From Sphingomonas sp. PP-F2F-A104-K0414 (GTDB lineage Bacteria; Pseudomonadota; Alphaproteobacteria; Sphingomonadales; Sphingomonadaceae), in NCBI RefSeq assembly GCF_004340945.1, contig NZ_SLYD01000007.1, forward strand, positions 1 to 64,000: a DNA stretch of 64,000 bases. Reading direction: 5' to 3'. Below the pieces are notes generated by a model. That model did not search any database, was not told the DNA's origin, and saw only the letters and a list, made by a program, of their open reading frames with translations. How positions within the stretch are numbered: position 1 is the first letter of the stretch; each line of letters opens with the position of its first letter. A program made the translations under genes and the position numbers. This document shows positions 47,777 through 56,854 of the stretch, piece after piece.

Positions 47777-47876
47777 CGCCGCAACCTACCCGATCCTCAC
47801 CGCCCCGCAATCGCCCCGACTCGGACCCTTATCCGCCCTCGCGCATTCGTTATCCAAGTGGAACGAGGGAGCATGC

Positions 47877-49001
47877 ATGACGATCGAAGTGGCCGACCGA
47901 CCGAGTGAACACGTGGTGGAGACGATGCCGGACCGCCTGGCGCTGCCGATCTGGACGCTGATCGCGCCGGGCCTAGGACTGCTCGCTGTCCTCGTCGGCC
48001 TTGCCAAGATGGGCACGCTCGGCACCGCGGCGGCAGTCATCGTCCTGATCGGCAGCGTGCTCGCCGCCGTCCATCACGCCGAAGTGATCGCGCACAAGGT
48101 CGGTGAGCCGTTCGGCACTCTCGTCCTCGCGATTGCGGTCACCGTGATCGAGGTTTCGCTGATCGTCTCGTTGATGCTCTCCAACGCCGGCGACGCCACC
48201 ACGCTAGCGCGCGACACGGTGTTCGCGGCGATCATGATCATCCTCAATTTCATCATCGGGATATGCCTGCTCGCGGGCGCGGTACGGCATCATGAGCAGC
48301 GGTTCACGCTAAAGGGCATGACCGCAGCGCTTGGCGTGCTTGCGGCGATGGCGGTGCTGTCGCTAATCCTGCCGAACTACACCTCGTCGACGCAGGGCCC
48401 GACCTACGCCCCATCTCAGTTGATGTTCGTCGCGGTCGTATCGCTGATCCTCTACGGCACGTTCGTGCTGGTGCAGACGGTGCGACACCGCGATTATTTC
48501 CTGCCGTCGACCGACGACAAGGACGACCACGCCGCGCCGCCGTCGGGCCGCGCAACGGGCATCGCCTTCGCCGCGCTGCTGGTGGCGCTTGTCTCAGTGG
48601 TTCTGCTCGCGAAGACGCTGTCGCCGACAATCGAGGCGGCGGTGCTCGGTGCCGGCCTGCCGCTTACCGTGGTCGGCGTGGTGATCGCGGCGCTGGTGCT
48701 CGCGCCTGAAAGTCTTGCTGCCTACAAGTCGGCGCGGCGCAACCGGTTGCAGACCAGCCTCAACCTCGCGCTCGGCTCGGCATTGGCGACGATCGGGCTG
48801 ACGATCCCGAGCGTGGCGATCGTGTCGCTGGTGCTCGACCTGCCACTCGCGCTCGGCATCGACGCGAAGAGCATGACGCTGTTGGCTCTGTCATTGTTCG
48901 TAGCGACGCTGTCGCTCGGCACGGGGCGGACGACGGTGTTGCAGGGTGTCGTCCACCTCGTGATCTTCGCAGCCTACCTGTTCACGACGGTCGTGCCGTA
49001 A
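47877..49001 (+). CDS. chaA: Ca2+(K+/Na+)/H+ antiporter, ChaA family
   Basis: 374 aa, about 11 TMs. Ion-site acids lie in the two alpha repeats: VTVIEVSLIVSLMLS and LVLAPESLAAYKSARRNRLQTSLNLALGSALATIGL. A cytoplasmic His/Asp loop (RHRDYFLPSTDDKDDHAAP) sits between halves. GAGGGAG precedes the ATG. Exports calcium or monovalent cations in exchange for protons. Confidence 0.92.
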   Translation: MTIEVADRPSEHVVETMPDRLALPIWTLIAPGLGLLAVLVGLAKMGTLGTAAAVIVLIGSVLAAVHHAEVIAHKVGEPFGTLVLAIAVTVIEVSLIVSLMLSNAGDATTLARDTVFAAIMIILNFIIGICLLAGAVRHHEQRFTLKGMTAALGVLAAMAVLSLILPNYTSSTQGPTYAPSQLMFVAVVSLILYGTFVLVQTVRHRDYFLPSTDDKDDHAAPPSGRATGIAFAALLVALVSVVLLAKTLSPTIEAAVLGAGLPLTVVGVVIAALVLAPESLAAYKSARRNRLQTSLNLALGSALATIGLTIPSVAIVSLVLDLPLALGIDAKSMTLLALSLFVATLSLGTGRTTVLQGVVHLVIFAAYLFTTVVP

Positions 49002-49003
49002 AC

Positions 49004-49390
49004 TCAGGGGCCTTGCGTCGAGAGATAGGCGATGACGTCGGCGCGGTCCTTGGGGTCGGGAAGGCCTGCGAACGCCATCGTCGTGCCGGGCACCATCTTG
49101 CGCGGGTTGGTGAGCCAGGCGTCCATGCGCTTTGCATCCCAGTTGCCGCCGAGTGCTTTCAGCCCGGCGGTATAGGAGAAGCGCGGGCGCCGCTCGCCGA
49201 TCGGGTTGCCCATGACCGCGTAGAGGTTCGGCCCATCGGTATCGCCCGCATATTGCCCGATCGTGTGGCAGGCAGTGCAGCGACGGAAGACGCGTTCGCC
49301 GCTGGCGATCTGGCTGGTCGTGCCGGCGTCGGGGCTCGAACCGCAGCCGGCGAGCGCCAGCGCCAGCAGGGGCCACCGCGGCAGGGTCAT
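49004..49390 (-). CDS. Class I c-type cytochrome, probable lipoprotein
   Basis: 128 aa. Lipobox LALAGC near aa 16; heme site CTACH at about aa 38-42; axial Met in PGTTMAFAGL. Soluble-type mitochondrial/R. sphaeroides c2-like small cytochrome tethered to a membrane; carries electrons in the periplasm. Its start overlaps the upstream gene stop (ATGA). Confidence 0.9.
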   Translation of the reverse strand: MTLPRWPLLALALAGCGSSPDAGTTSQIASGERVFRRCTACHTIGQYAGDTDGPNLYAVMGNPIGERRPRFSYTAGLKALGGNWDAKRMDAWLTNPRKMVPGTTMAFAGLPDPKDRADVIAYLSTQGP

Positions 49391-49704
49391 CGCTTCTGGC
49401 GTGTAGCCAAGGCGAGGCCGGCGGCGATCTGCACGACGGCGTAGAGGCGACGGCGGCCGGGCCGGTCGACGAACGGCTGCACCAGTTTCTCGGTGCCAAG
49501 CGCATTGTCCTTCCAGAGATCGACGTGGCGGCGGGGTTGGAGGAGCCCGATCAAGCCGTCGCCGACCATGAAGATCGCCGCCATCTCCGCCGCGCGCGAC
49601 CCCCAGATGTTATCCTGCGCACGCAGGAGTCCAGGAGCCACGGGCGTCGTCTCTTGGGATCCTGGGCCCCCGCCTTCGCGAAGGAACTCGGACGAGTCGC
49701 TCAT
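49387..49704 (-). CDS. Hypothetical small protein with a repeat element inside its 5' end
   Basis: 105 aa from the ATG at 49704, which overlaps the upstream M1-peptidase stop (ATGA) and has AAGG ahead of it. A palindromic repeat (49613-49687) supplies roughly codons 7-31. The conserved-looking part starts at MAAIFMVGDGLIGLLQPRRHVDLWKDN (shown in part), a hydrophobic then basic segment. If the repeat insertion broke the gene, translation would begin at 49584 (65 aa). Function unknown. Confidence 0.6.
   Translation of the reverse strand: MSDSSEFLREGGGPGSQETTPVAPGLLRAQDNIWGSRAAEMAAIFMVGDGLIGLLQPRRHVDLWKDNALGTEKLVQPFVDRPGRRRLYAVVQIAAGLALATRQKR
49613..49687. repeat. Palindromic repeat lying within a reading frame
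   Basis: TCCTGCGCACGCAGGAGTCC and CCTGGGCCCCCGCCTTCGCG, ends of the GCGGGGGCCCAG family, are read through in frame by the small hypothetical gene. Elsewhere in the window this family is strictly intergenic. Confidence 0.65.
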
Positions 49705-51425
49705 TGGGCCTTGGCCTTCGCAGCTTGCGCGGCTTTCCAGGCGGCCACATCTTCGAGCGCGACGCTACGCCGGAGGACCAGCGCGTCCGGATCGATCACG
49801 ACGTGCGCGCCGGCTGGTACGGACAAGGTCGCCCTCCCGCCCGTCATCGGCAACACTCGCGTCTTCCCATCGACCTGCACCTGCACCGGCAGCGGGAAGG
49901 GGCCATTACCCGGCACTTTCCAAGCTAGCGACAGTGTACTTTCCGTCCGCATCTCGACCAGTTCGGGCAGCGCCGCTTGCCGCAAATACACGTCAAAGAA
50001 CCATTTATAGTCCTTCCCCGTCACCTTCCTGACGAGCGTCTCATACTCCTTCGTCGACCCGAACCGCGGCGCGAAATTGCCCGGCTTGGGATCCGCGCGC
50101 CCGTAAACCGCCAGCCGCGTCACATCGAAGAACGCCTTGTCGCCGATCAGCCCTCGCAGCGTGTGAAGCATCCACGACCCCTTGTAATAGATGTCCTGCC
50201 CCGCGCCGCCCTTGTCGAGCTCGTACACCTCCTCCTCGGTGGTGACGCGCTGCTGCGTGATCGGCTTGCGGTTCATGATCGAGGTACGTTCGCCCTGCAT
50301 CATCGCGGCATAGCGCGCACGGCCCTCGCGCCACTGGCCATAGAGCGGCTGCATGTACGTGCCATACCCCTCATGCAGCCAGTAATCGTCCCAGTTTGCC
50401 GCCGTCAGCTGGTTGCCGAACCACTCATGTGCGAACTCGTGCTGGAACAGCCAGTCGAACCCCTCCGGCGCCTTCTCATAGCCGTTGCCGTAGGCGTTGA
50501 TCGTCTGGTGCTCCATGCCCTTATGCGGCGTCTCGACCACGCCGAGCTTCTCGTCGCCGAACGGGTAGGGGCCGATCATGCTTTCGAAGAAATCGAGCGT
50601 CGGCGCGAACTCGGCGAACAGCTTCTCCGCCTGCGGTTTCTCGCCCGGCAGGTACCAGTAATACATCGGGATGCTGTTGCCGTAGCGGCTCTTGTAGGTG
50701 CCGCTGATCTCCTCATACGGCCCGACGTTCAGCGCGATGCCGTAGGTGTTGGGATGCTTGGCGCGCCAGTTCCACGTCGTCCGGCCGTCCGCCAGCGTAT
50801 CGACGCCCAGCAGCACGCCGTTCGAGGGCGCTTTCAGCCCCTTCGGCACGGTGATGTGCAGCGTCACCAGCGCAGGCTCGCCGGTCGGGAAATCGAGGCA
50901 TGGCCAGAACAGGTCGCAGCCATAGCCTTCCGCGGTGGTTGCGAACCAAGTCCGGCCGTCGGGCGTCTTCGACCAGACCATCCCGTCGTCCCACGGCGCC
51001 TTCACTGCGACGTGCGGCGTGCCGCCATAGGTGATCTTCGCGGTGACCTTCCCGCCAGCGGGGACGGGCTTTGGCAGCGTGATCGTCAGCCGACCCTCGG
51101 GATTGCTCCATGCCGAGGGGGCGAGCGGCACGCCATCGATCGTGATCGCGCTGACCGGCAGGTTGCGGTCGAGGTCGATCGGCAGGCGGGTGAGGGGGGC
51201 TTTCGCGGTGAAGACCAACGTTGCCACGCCGTTCAGGCTCTCGGTCTCGGGCAACACCTCGAACGCAAGGTCCGCGCTGTCGAACTGGAGTGCGGTCTGC
51301 TCGGGTGTCAGTACGCCCCCGGACCGCTGCGTCTGCGCGGTGATCGCCGGTTCGCCCTTCTTGGGAAGCGGGGCGGCGGCAAGGAGCGCGGTGGCGCTGG
51401 CGGCGAGAAGAAAACGCGAGATCAT
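49701..51425 (-). CDS. M1 family metallopeptidase, exported
   Basis: 574 aa. Signal peptide MISRFLLAASATALLAAAP. Zinc motif HEFAH at aa 329-333 with the third ligand Glu352 (exactly 18 residues on); the exopeptidase motif is GMEHQ (aa 303-307) rather than GAMEN, as in some M1 subgroups. Periplasmic aminopeptidase. Start at 51425 chosen for the signal peptide. Head of a unit with the small hypothetical gene and cytochrome c, each overlapped by 4 bp. Confidence 0.93.
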   Translation of the reverse strand: MISRFLLAASATALLAAAPLPKKGEPAITAQTQRSGGVLTPEQTALQFDSADLAFEVLPETESLNGVATLVFTAKAPLTRLPIDLDRNLPVSAITIDGVPLAPSAWSNPEGRLTITLPKPVPAGGKVTAKITYGGTPHVAVKAPWDDGMVWSKTPDGRTWFATTAEGYGCDLFWPCLDFPTGEPALVTLHITVPKGLKAPSNGVLLGVDTLADGRTTWNWRAKHPNTYGIALNVGPYEEISGTYKSRYGNSIPMYYWYLPGEKPQAEKLFAEFAPTLDFFESMIGPYPFGDEKLGVVETPHKGMEHQTINAYGNGYEKAPEGFDWLFQHEFAHEWFGNQLTAANWDDYWLHEGYGTYMQPLYGQWREGRARYAAMMQGERTSIMNRKPITQQRVTTEEEVYELDKGGAGQDIYYKGSWMLHTLRGLIGDKAFFDVTRLAVYGRADPKPGNFAPRFGSTKEYETLVRKVTGKDYKWFFDVYLRQAALPELVEMRTESTLSLAWKVPGNGPFPLPVQVQVDGKTRVLPMTGGRATLSVPAGAHVVIDPDALVLRRSVALEDVAAWKAAQAAKAKAQ

Positions 51426-51477
51426 GCCGCGTTCTCGCGCCTGGGCGGCTTGCATACAAGTGCGATCCGGCACCTCC

Positions 51478-51557
51478 GGTCCTCCTGCGAACGCAGGAAC
51501 CCAGAATCACGAATGCCGCCGCTCGATACCCTGGACTCCTGCGCTCGCAGGAGCCCG
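51478..51557. repeat. Intergenic palindrome, CCTCCTGCGAACGCAGGA family
   Basis: GGTCCTCCTGCGAACGCAGG and CTCCTGCGCTCGCAGGAGCC at the two ends, between divergent M1 peptidase and lon; a variant of the family at 19796. Confidence 0.65.
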
Positions 51558-51604
51558 GCTGGCGCTTGGGCAACGCGCGAAAACCCCTAACCACCGCCAA
51601 CCAA

Positions 51605-51632
51605 TTGATGGACGCTTCATCCTCACCATATA
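51605..51632 (+). promoter_or_regulatory. Possible heat-shock (RpoH) promoter of lon
   Basis: TTGATG, 14 bases, then ACCATATA: the -10 part matches the CCATAT core of alphaproteobacterial sigma-32 promoters, the -35 part (consensus CTTGAA) is poorer. It lies 44 bp ahead of the lon ATG. lon is heat-induced in relatives. Confidence 0.4.
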
Positions 51633-51675
51633 AGCTACAGACTATGCCCCCATGCAGGCACCCACCGGAGCGTTC

Positions 51676-54069
51676 ATGACCCAGTACCCCGTCCTTCCCC
51701 TTCGCGACATCGTCGTGTTCCCGCACATGATCGTGCCGCTGTTCGTCGGCCGCGATAAGTCCGTTGCCGCGCTCGAAGCGGCGATGGCGGCGGACAAGGA
51801 GATCTATCTCGTCGCGCAGGTCGATCCCGCAGAGGACGATCCCGCACGCGACGACCTGTATTCGATGGGCGTCACCGCGACCGTGTTGCAGCTGCTGAAG
51901 CTCCCCGATGGCACCGTTCGCGTGCTGGTCGAGGGCAAGCAGCGCGCGACGCTGGAGACGCTGGACGAGTCCGGCGATTTCCTGACCGCGACGGTCGAAA
52001 CGGTTGCCGATGCCGAGGTCGAGGGCGCTGAGGTCACCGCACTGATGCGCTCGGTCGTGGACCAGTTCGAGAACTACGCCAAGCTCAACCGCAAGCTCGC
52101 CTCCGAGACTGCGGTCCAGATGTCGGAGATCGAGGACGCGTCGAAGCTGTCCGACGCGGTCGTCGCCAACATCGCGATCAAGGTTGCCGAGAAGCAGGCG
52201 ATGCTGATCGAGACCAACCCGTCGAAGCGGCTAGAAATGGCGATGGTCGCGATGGAGGGCGAGCTGGGCGTCCTGCAGGTCGAGAAGAAGATCAAGAGCC
52301 GCGTCAAGCGCCAGATGGAGAAGACGCAGCGCGAATATTACCTCAACGAACAGCTGAAGGCGATCCAGCGCGAGCTCGGCAACGAGGGCGATGAAGGCGA
52401 AGGCGACGAGATCGCCGAGCTGACGCAGAAGATCGCGACGCTCAAGATGAGCAAGGAAGCGCGTGGCAAGGCGACTGCCGAGCTGAAGAAGCTCAAGACG
52501 ATGGCACCGATGAGCGCCGAGGCGACCGTCGTGCGCAATTATCTCGACGTGCTGCTCGGGCTTCCCTGGGGCAAGAAGTCGAAGATCAAGAAGGACATCG
52601 CCGCCGCGCAGGTGACGCTGGACGAGGATCATTATGCGCTCGAGAAGGTCAAGGACCGGATCGTCGAGTATCTCGCCGTGCAGGCGCGCACCAACAAGCT
52701 GAAGGGGCCGATCCTGTGCCTCGTCGGCCCTCCGGGCGTCGGCAAAACTTCGCTCGGCAAGTCGATCGCCAAGGCGACCGGGCGCGAGTTCATCCGCCAG
52801 TCGCTCGGCGGCGTGCGTGACGAAGCCGAGATCCGCGGGCATCGCCGCACGTATATCGGCTCGCTGCCGGGCAAGATCGTGACCAATCTCAAAAAAGCCG
52901 GCACGTCGAACCCGCTGTTCCTGCTCGACGAGATCGACAAGCTCGGTCAGGATTTCCGCGGCGATCCGGCATCGGCGCTGCTCGAGGTCCTCGACCCGGA
53001 GCAGAACGGCAAGTTCCAGGATCATTATCTGGAGGTCGATATCGACCTGTCGGACGTGATGTTCGTGTGCACGGCGAACTCGCTGAACCTGCCACAGGCG
53101 CTGCTCGACCGCATGGAGATCATTCGTCTGGAGGGCTATACCGAGGACGAGAAGGTCGAGATTGCCGAGCGTCATCTGGTCGAGAAGCAGATCGAGGCGC
53201 ACGGTCTGAAGCCGGGTGAGTTCACGCTGACGCAGGAAGGGCTTCGCACGCTCATCCAGCAGTACACGCGTGAGGCCGGCGTGCGTACGCTCGAGCGCGA
53301 GATCGCCAAGCTGTGCCGCAAGGCGCTGCGCCAGATCCTCGAGAACAAGACGACCAGCGTCACTATCACGCCCGAGAACATCGGCGAGTACGCGGGTGTG
53401 CAGAAGTATCGCCACGGGCTCGGCGAGACCGAGAACCAGATCGGTGCGGTCACCGGGCTCGCCTGGACCGAGGTCGGTGGCGAGCTGCTGACGATCGAGA
53501 GCGTGACGGTCGCGGGCAAGGGCCAGGCGAAGCTTACCGGCAAGCTCGGCGACGTGATGAAGGAGTCGATCGAGACCGCGTTCAGCTTCGTCAAGGCGCG
53601 CGCACCGAGCTACGGGATCAAGCCGAGCCTGTTCGCGCGGAAGGATATCCATATCCATCTGCCCGAAGGCGCGGTGCCGAAGGATGGCCCGTCGGCGGGG
53701 ATCGGCATGGTCACGTCGATCGTCTCGACGCTGACCGGCGTGCCGATCCGGCGCGAGGTGGCGATGACCGGCGAGGTTACGCTGCGCGGCCGCGTGCTGC
53801 CGATTGGTGGCCTCAAGGAGAAGCTGCTTGCCGCGCTTCGTGGCGGGATCGAGACGGTGCTGATCCCGGCGGAGAATGAGAAGGACCTCGCGGAGATCCC
53901 GGCGAACATCAAGGCGGGGCTGAAGATCATCCCCGTTTCGCATGTCGACGAGGTGCTTCGTCTGGCGCTGACCGAGCCGCTCGAAGCGATCGAGTGGACC
54001 GATGCGGATGAGTTGGCGGCACTGCCGCCGGCACCGATCGCACCGGTCGGGGGTGGCCTTCACCACTGA
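51676..54069 (+). CDS. lon: ATP-dependent protease Lon
   Basis: 797 aa from the ATG at 51676 (GGAG upstream; an ATG at 51652 is less likely). N-terminal substrate domain ([24 protein letters not shown] in part), Walker [16 protein letters not shown], Walker [12 protein letters not shown], and the Ser/Lys dyad in [11 protein letters not shown] and [10 protein letters not shown]. Degrades misfolded and regulatory proteins; part of the tig-clp-lon-hup block. Confidence 0.97.
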   Translation: MTQYPVLPLRDIVVFPHMIVPLFVGRDKSVAALEAAMAADKEIYLVAQVDPAEDDPARDDLYSMGVTATVLQLLKLPDGTVRVLVEGKQRATLETLDESGDFLTATVETVADAEVEGAEVTALMRSVVDQFENYAKLNRKLASETAVQMSEIEDASKLSDAVVANIAIKVAEKQAMLIETNPSKRLEMAMVAMEGELGVLQVEKKIKSRVKRQMEKTQREYYLNEQLKAIQRELGNEGDEGEGDEIAELTQKIATLKMSKEARGKATAELKKLKTMAPMSAEATVVRNYLDVLLGLPWGKKSKIKKDIAAAQVTLDEDHYALEKVKDRIVEYLAVQARTNKLKGPILCLVGPPGVGKTSLGKSIAKATGREFIRQSLGGVRDEAEIRGHRRTYIGSLPGKIVTNLKKAGTSNPLFLLDEIDKLGQDFRGDPASALLEVLDPEQNGKFQDHYLEVDIDLSDVMFVCTANSLNLPQALLDRMEIIRLEGYTEDEKVEIAERHLVEKQIEAHGLKPGEFTLTQEGLRTLIQQYTREAGVRTLEREIAKLCRKALRQILENKTTSVTITPENIGEYAGVQKYRHGLGETENQIGAVTGLAWTEVGGELLTIESVTVAGKGQAKLTGKLGDVMKESIETAFSFVKARAPSYGIKPSLFARKDIHIHLPEGAVPKDGPSAGIGMVTSIVSTLTGVPIRREVAMTGEVTLRGRVLPIGGLKEKLLAALRGGIETVLIPAENEKDLAEIPANIKAGLKIIPVSHVDEVLRLALTEPLEAIEWTDADELAALPPAPIAPVGGGLHH

Positions 54070-54093
54070 TCCATGTTTGGATCGTACGCGATG

Positions 54094-54137
54094 ATGCGGC
54101 GGTTTCGTTTGACAGCAGACGGAGCCGCCGCATTATT
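54094..54137 (+). promoter_or_regulatory. hupB promoter flanked by a 9-bp inverted repeat
   Basis: TTGACA (54109-54114), 17 bases, ATTATT (54132-54137) is a good sigma-70 promoter about 60 bp ahead of hupB. ATGCGGCGG (54094-54102) and CCGCCGCAT (54125-54133) flank it as a perfect inverted repeat that would also form a hairpin in the lon 3' end. Confidence 0.6.
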
Positions 54138-54197
54138 GCGCGCTGAGCGCGGTCGCGAGTCCATCGTGGCTGATTCGAGTTTTTTCCGGGGGATTAT

Positions 54198-54470
54198 ATG
54201 AACAAGCAGGAGCTGATCGCGACGGTTGCCGACACGTCCGGGCTGGTTAAGGCCGACGCGGTCAAGGCCGTCGAGGCGGTGTTCGACGCGATCGAGGCAT
54301 CGTTGAAGAAGGGCGACGAGGTTCGCCTGGTCGGTTTCGGCACGTTCTCGATCTCGAAGCGCAAGGCGTCCACCGGCCGCAATCCCCGGACCGGCGAGCC
54401 GATGACGATCAAGGCCTCGACCCAGCCGAAGTTCAAGGCCGGCAAGGGCCTCAAGGACGCGGTCAACTAA
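54198..54470 (+). CDS. hupB: HU-type DNA-binding protein
   Basis: 90 aa. MNKQELIATVADTSGLVKAD start and the DNA arm GRNPRTGEPMTI with the intercalating Pro. Bends and packages DNA as a dimer. Follows lon, as in many proteobacteria. Confidence 0.97.
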   Translation: MNKQELIATVADTSGLVKADAVKAVEAVFDAIEASLKKGDEVRLVGFGTFSISKRKASTGRNPRTGEPMTIKASTQPKFKAGKGLKDAVN

Positions 54471-54479
54471 GGACGCCTT

Positions 54480-54608
54480 CGATTCTCCCCCGGCAGGGGG
54501 AGGTGGCTGGCCCTTGCCAGACGGAGGGGGAGGTTGGAGACGACCTCTGCTCCGTGTCCTCCCCCTCCGTCGCCTTCGGCGCCACCTCCCCCTCGCGGGA
54601 GAGGATCG
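54480..54608. repeat. Intergenic palindrome, CTCCCCCGGCAGGGGGAGGTGG family
   Basis: CGATTCTCCCCCGGCAGGGG and CCCCTCGCGGGAGAGGATCG ends, with GACGGAGGGGGAGG and CCTCCCCCTCCGTC inside. Between hupB and tRNA-Val; a likely transcript end. Confidence 0.7.
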
Positions 54609-54679
54609 AAGGGAGCGCCATCGAAAGAGCTGGACAGGTGGACGGGGTCTGCCTAAAGGCCCGCTTCCGAACGAGTTTC

Positions 54680-54754
54680 GGGCGCGTAGCTCAGTGGTAG
54701 AGCACACCCTTCACACGGGTGGGGTCGCTGGTTCAATCCCAGCCGCGCCCACCA
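54680..54754 (+). tRNA. tRNA-Val (anticodon CAC)
   Basis: 75 nt with encoded CCA. Acceptor GGGCGCG/CGCGCCC, anticodon stem CACCC/GGGTG with loop TTCACAC (CAC at 54712-54714), T-arm GCTGG TTCAATC CCAGC. Confidence 0.96.
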
Positions 54755-54851
54755 GATTTACGCCGGTTCCTTCGCACGAGGGGCCGGCGTTGCTGTTTCT
54801 GGCGTGCGTCGGTGGCATCGTGATCGCGTCGCAGGCATAATTAAGCCTCTT

Positions 54852-54935
54852 CCGTCATCCTGACGAAAGTCAGGACCCAGAGCCATGCAGTGCGACGCCC
54901 GTTACCCTGGGTCCTGACTTTCGTCAGGATGACGG
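54852..54935. repeat. Intergenic palindrome, CCGTCATCCTGACGAAAGTCAGGAC family
   Basis: Third copy; CCGTCATCCTGACGAAAGTC and GACTTTCGTCAGGATGACGG ends are perfect, the inner bases read CAGGACCCAG / CTGGGTCCTG. Confidence 0.8.
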
Positions 54936-55012
54936 GGGGCGCGCGGAAAGTCGGCGCGAAACGACGCCCATCCCCTCCGCGCAACATGACGCTTTGTTCA
55001 TTAGGCTGGTTC

Positions 55013-55024
55013 GTTCGATCGAAC
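55013..55024. promoter_or_regulatory. Palindrome GTTCGATCGAAC, possible TetR operator
   Basis: A perfect 12-bp palindrome 12 bp ahead of the TetR gene start. TetR regulators often bind such sites over their own promoter; here that would control the whole efflux operon. Confidence 0.5.
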
Positions 55025-55036
55025 TAAACGCCGCTC

Positions 55037-55675
55037 GTGGTCCAGTCCCGACTCCTAGATATCGCAATCAGCGAATTCGGCACCAAGGGGCTGGAAGGGG
55101 CGAGCACGCGTGGGATCGCCGCTGCGGCTGGCACCGCGATGTCGTCGATCACCTATCACTACGGCGGCAAGGAGGGCTTGTACCTCGCCGCCGCCGACCG
55201 GATCGCCGAACGCATGTCCGCGGTGATGGGCGACCCGTCCGAGCTGTCGCACGAACTCGCGGCGGACGACATCGGCGAAGCGCGCGCCCAGATTCACCGC
55301 ATCTTCGGCCGACTCGCGGACAAGATGGCCAGCAACGAGAGCGCCGACTGGACGCTGTTCGTGCTGCGCGAACAGATGAAGCCGGGCGAGGCGTTCGAGC
55401 GCATCTATGGCGGCGTGATGGGTCAGATGGTGCGCAGGCTCAGCGACTTGGTTTGCATCGCCACCGGTTGCGCCGAGATTCGCACCGGCAGGATCGCGAC
55501 GATCACCTTGATGGGGCAGGTCATCACGCTGCGGGCGAACCGCGCGACCTGCCTGAAACTGCTCGAGCGCGATGTGCTCGAACCCAACGACATCCTCGAT
55601 ATCAAGGCGCGTATCGACGCCAATATCGACGCTATTCTCGATTCGATGCGTGCTGAAGAACAGGGCCAGGCATGA
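55037..55675 (+). CDS. TetR family regulator (CecR-like) of an efflux operon
   Basis: 212 aa from a GTG at 55037, the only start available after an upstream in-frame TAA. N-terminal HTH: GASTRGIAAAAGTAMSSITYHYGGKEGLY. The C-terminal domain resembles the CecR/YbiH type (MKPGEAFERIYGGVMGQM). It overlaps the membrane-fusion gene by 4 bp (ATGA), so it is co-expressed with the pump it probably represses. Confidence 0.92.
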   Translation: MVQSRLLDIAISEFGTKGLEGASTRGIAAAAGTAMSSITYHYGGKEGLYLAAADRIAERMSAVMGDPSELSHELAADDIGEARAQIHRIFGRLADKMASNESADWTLFVLREQMKPGEAFERIYGGVMGQMVRRLSDLVCIATGCAEIRTGRIATITLMGQVITLRANRATCLKLLERDVLEPNDILDIKARIDANIDAILDSMRAEEQGQA

Positions 55676-56853
55676 CCGACCAGACGAACCACTCCGACGC
55701 CAACCACGATGATGAGGATCGCAAGTCCGATCCGAACGGCGAGGACCAGCAGTCCGATACCGACCAGCAGGACGAGTCTGACGACGAAAAGGACGACGGC
55801 GACGACAAGAAGCCGTCGGTCTTCAAGAAGCCGCTCTTCTGGATCATCCTCGTCATCGTCGTCGGCGGGCTGATCATCGGCGGCGTGCTCTACTGGCTGC
55901 ACGCGCGGCAGTTCGAATCGACCGACGACGCGTTCGTCGACACGCACATCGTCCGCCTCGCGCCCCAGGTCGCGGGTACGCTGGTGCAGGTCGCAGATAT
56001 CGACAACCGCCACGTCGAAGCGGGCCGCCTGCTCGCGGTCATCAAGGCGTCGGGGCGCGATGCGCAGGTCGCCGAGGCGCAGGCGAACGAATCGCAGGCC
56101 CGCGCACAGTTCGCGCAGGCGCAGGCGCAGGTCACCGCCGCCGAGGCGCAACGCCAGCAGGCTGCGGCTCAAGCCCGCGTGCCGATGGCGGCTGCGGTGA
56201 AGGCCCAGCAGGATCTCGCGCGCTACGAGGCGTTGCTGCGACTCGATCCGAGCGCGGTCGCCGGTCAACAGCTCGATCAGGCGCGCTCGACCGCGCGCCA
56301 GACCGCTGCCGATGCCGCCGCCGCGCGCGAGCAGATCGACACCGCCACCGCGCAGATCGCGGTCGCGCGTAAACAGGTCGGCGCCGCCAGGTCGGTGATC
56401 GACGCCAAGCGCGCGCTGGTCGATCAGGCCAATGTCAGCATCAGCGATCTCCGCCTGACTGCGCCGGTCGCGGGGCAGGTCGTCAACCGCTCGGTCAATA
56501 TCGGCTCGTACGTCGCGCCCGGCACGCAGCTCATGGCGATCGTCCCCGACCAGATGTGGGTGACGGCGAACTTCAAGGAAACGCAGCTTACGCTGATGAA
56601 GATCGGCCAGCCCGTCGACATCCATGTCGATGCGTATCCCGGCGTCGACTTCAAGGGTCATGTCGACTCGATCCAGCGCGGCGCGGGCCAGGCGTTCGCC
56701 TTGCTGCCCCCGCAGAATGCCACCGGCAACTATGTGAAGGTGGTCCAGCGCGTCCCGGTGCGGATCGTGTTCGACGCGAAGAACGGTCCCGATCCGAAGC
56801 GCTATCCGATCGGCCCCGGCATGTCGGTGGTGCCGACCGTCAAGGTCCGCTGA
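55672..56853 (+). CDS. EmrA/HlyD-type membrane fusion protein
   Basis: 393 aa. An unusual N-terminal cytoplasmic stretch (aa 1-48) is nearly all Asp, Glu, Gln, Ser and Lys. One TM (about aa 54-76), then a biotinyl-lipoyl half (STDDAFVDTHIVRLAPQVAG), long coiled coil (aa 120-250), second lipoyl half (LTAPVAGQVVNRSVNIGSYV) and beta-barrel. Links the MFS pump to the outer-membrane channel. Confidence 0.93.
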   Translation: MTDQTNHSDANHDDEDRKSDPNGEDQQSDTDQQDESDDEKDDGDDKKPSVFKKPLFWIILVIVVGGLIIGGVLYWLHARQFESTDDAFVDTHIVRLAPQVAGTLVQVADIDNRHVEAGRLLAVIKASGRDAQVAEAQANESQARAQFAQAQAQVTAAEAQRQQAAAQARVPMAAAVKAQQDLARYEALLRLDPSAVAGQQLDQARSTARQTAADAAAAREQIDTATAQIAVARKQVGAARSVIDAKRALVDQANVSISDLRLTAPVAGQVVNRSVNIGSYVAPGTQLMAIVPDQMWVTANFKETQLTLMKIGQPVDIHVDAYPGVDFKGHVDSIQRGAGQAFALLPPQNATGNYVKVVQRVPVRIVFDAKNGPDPKRYPIGPGMSVVPTVKVR

Positions 56854-56854
56854 G

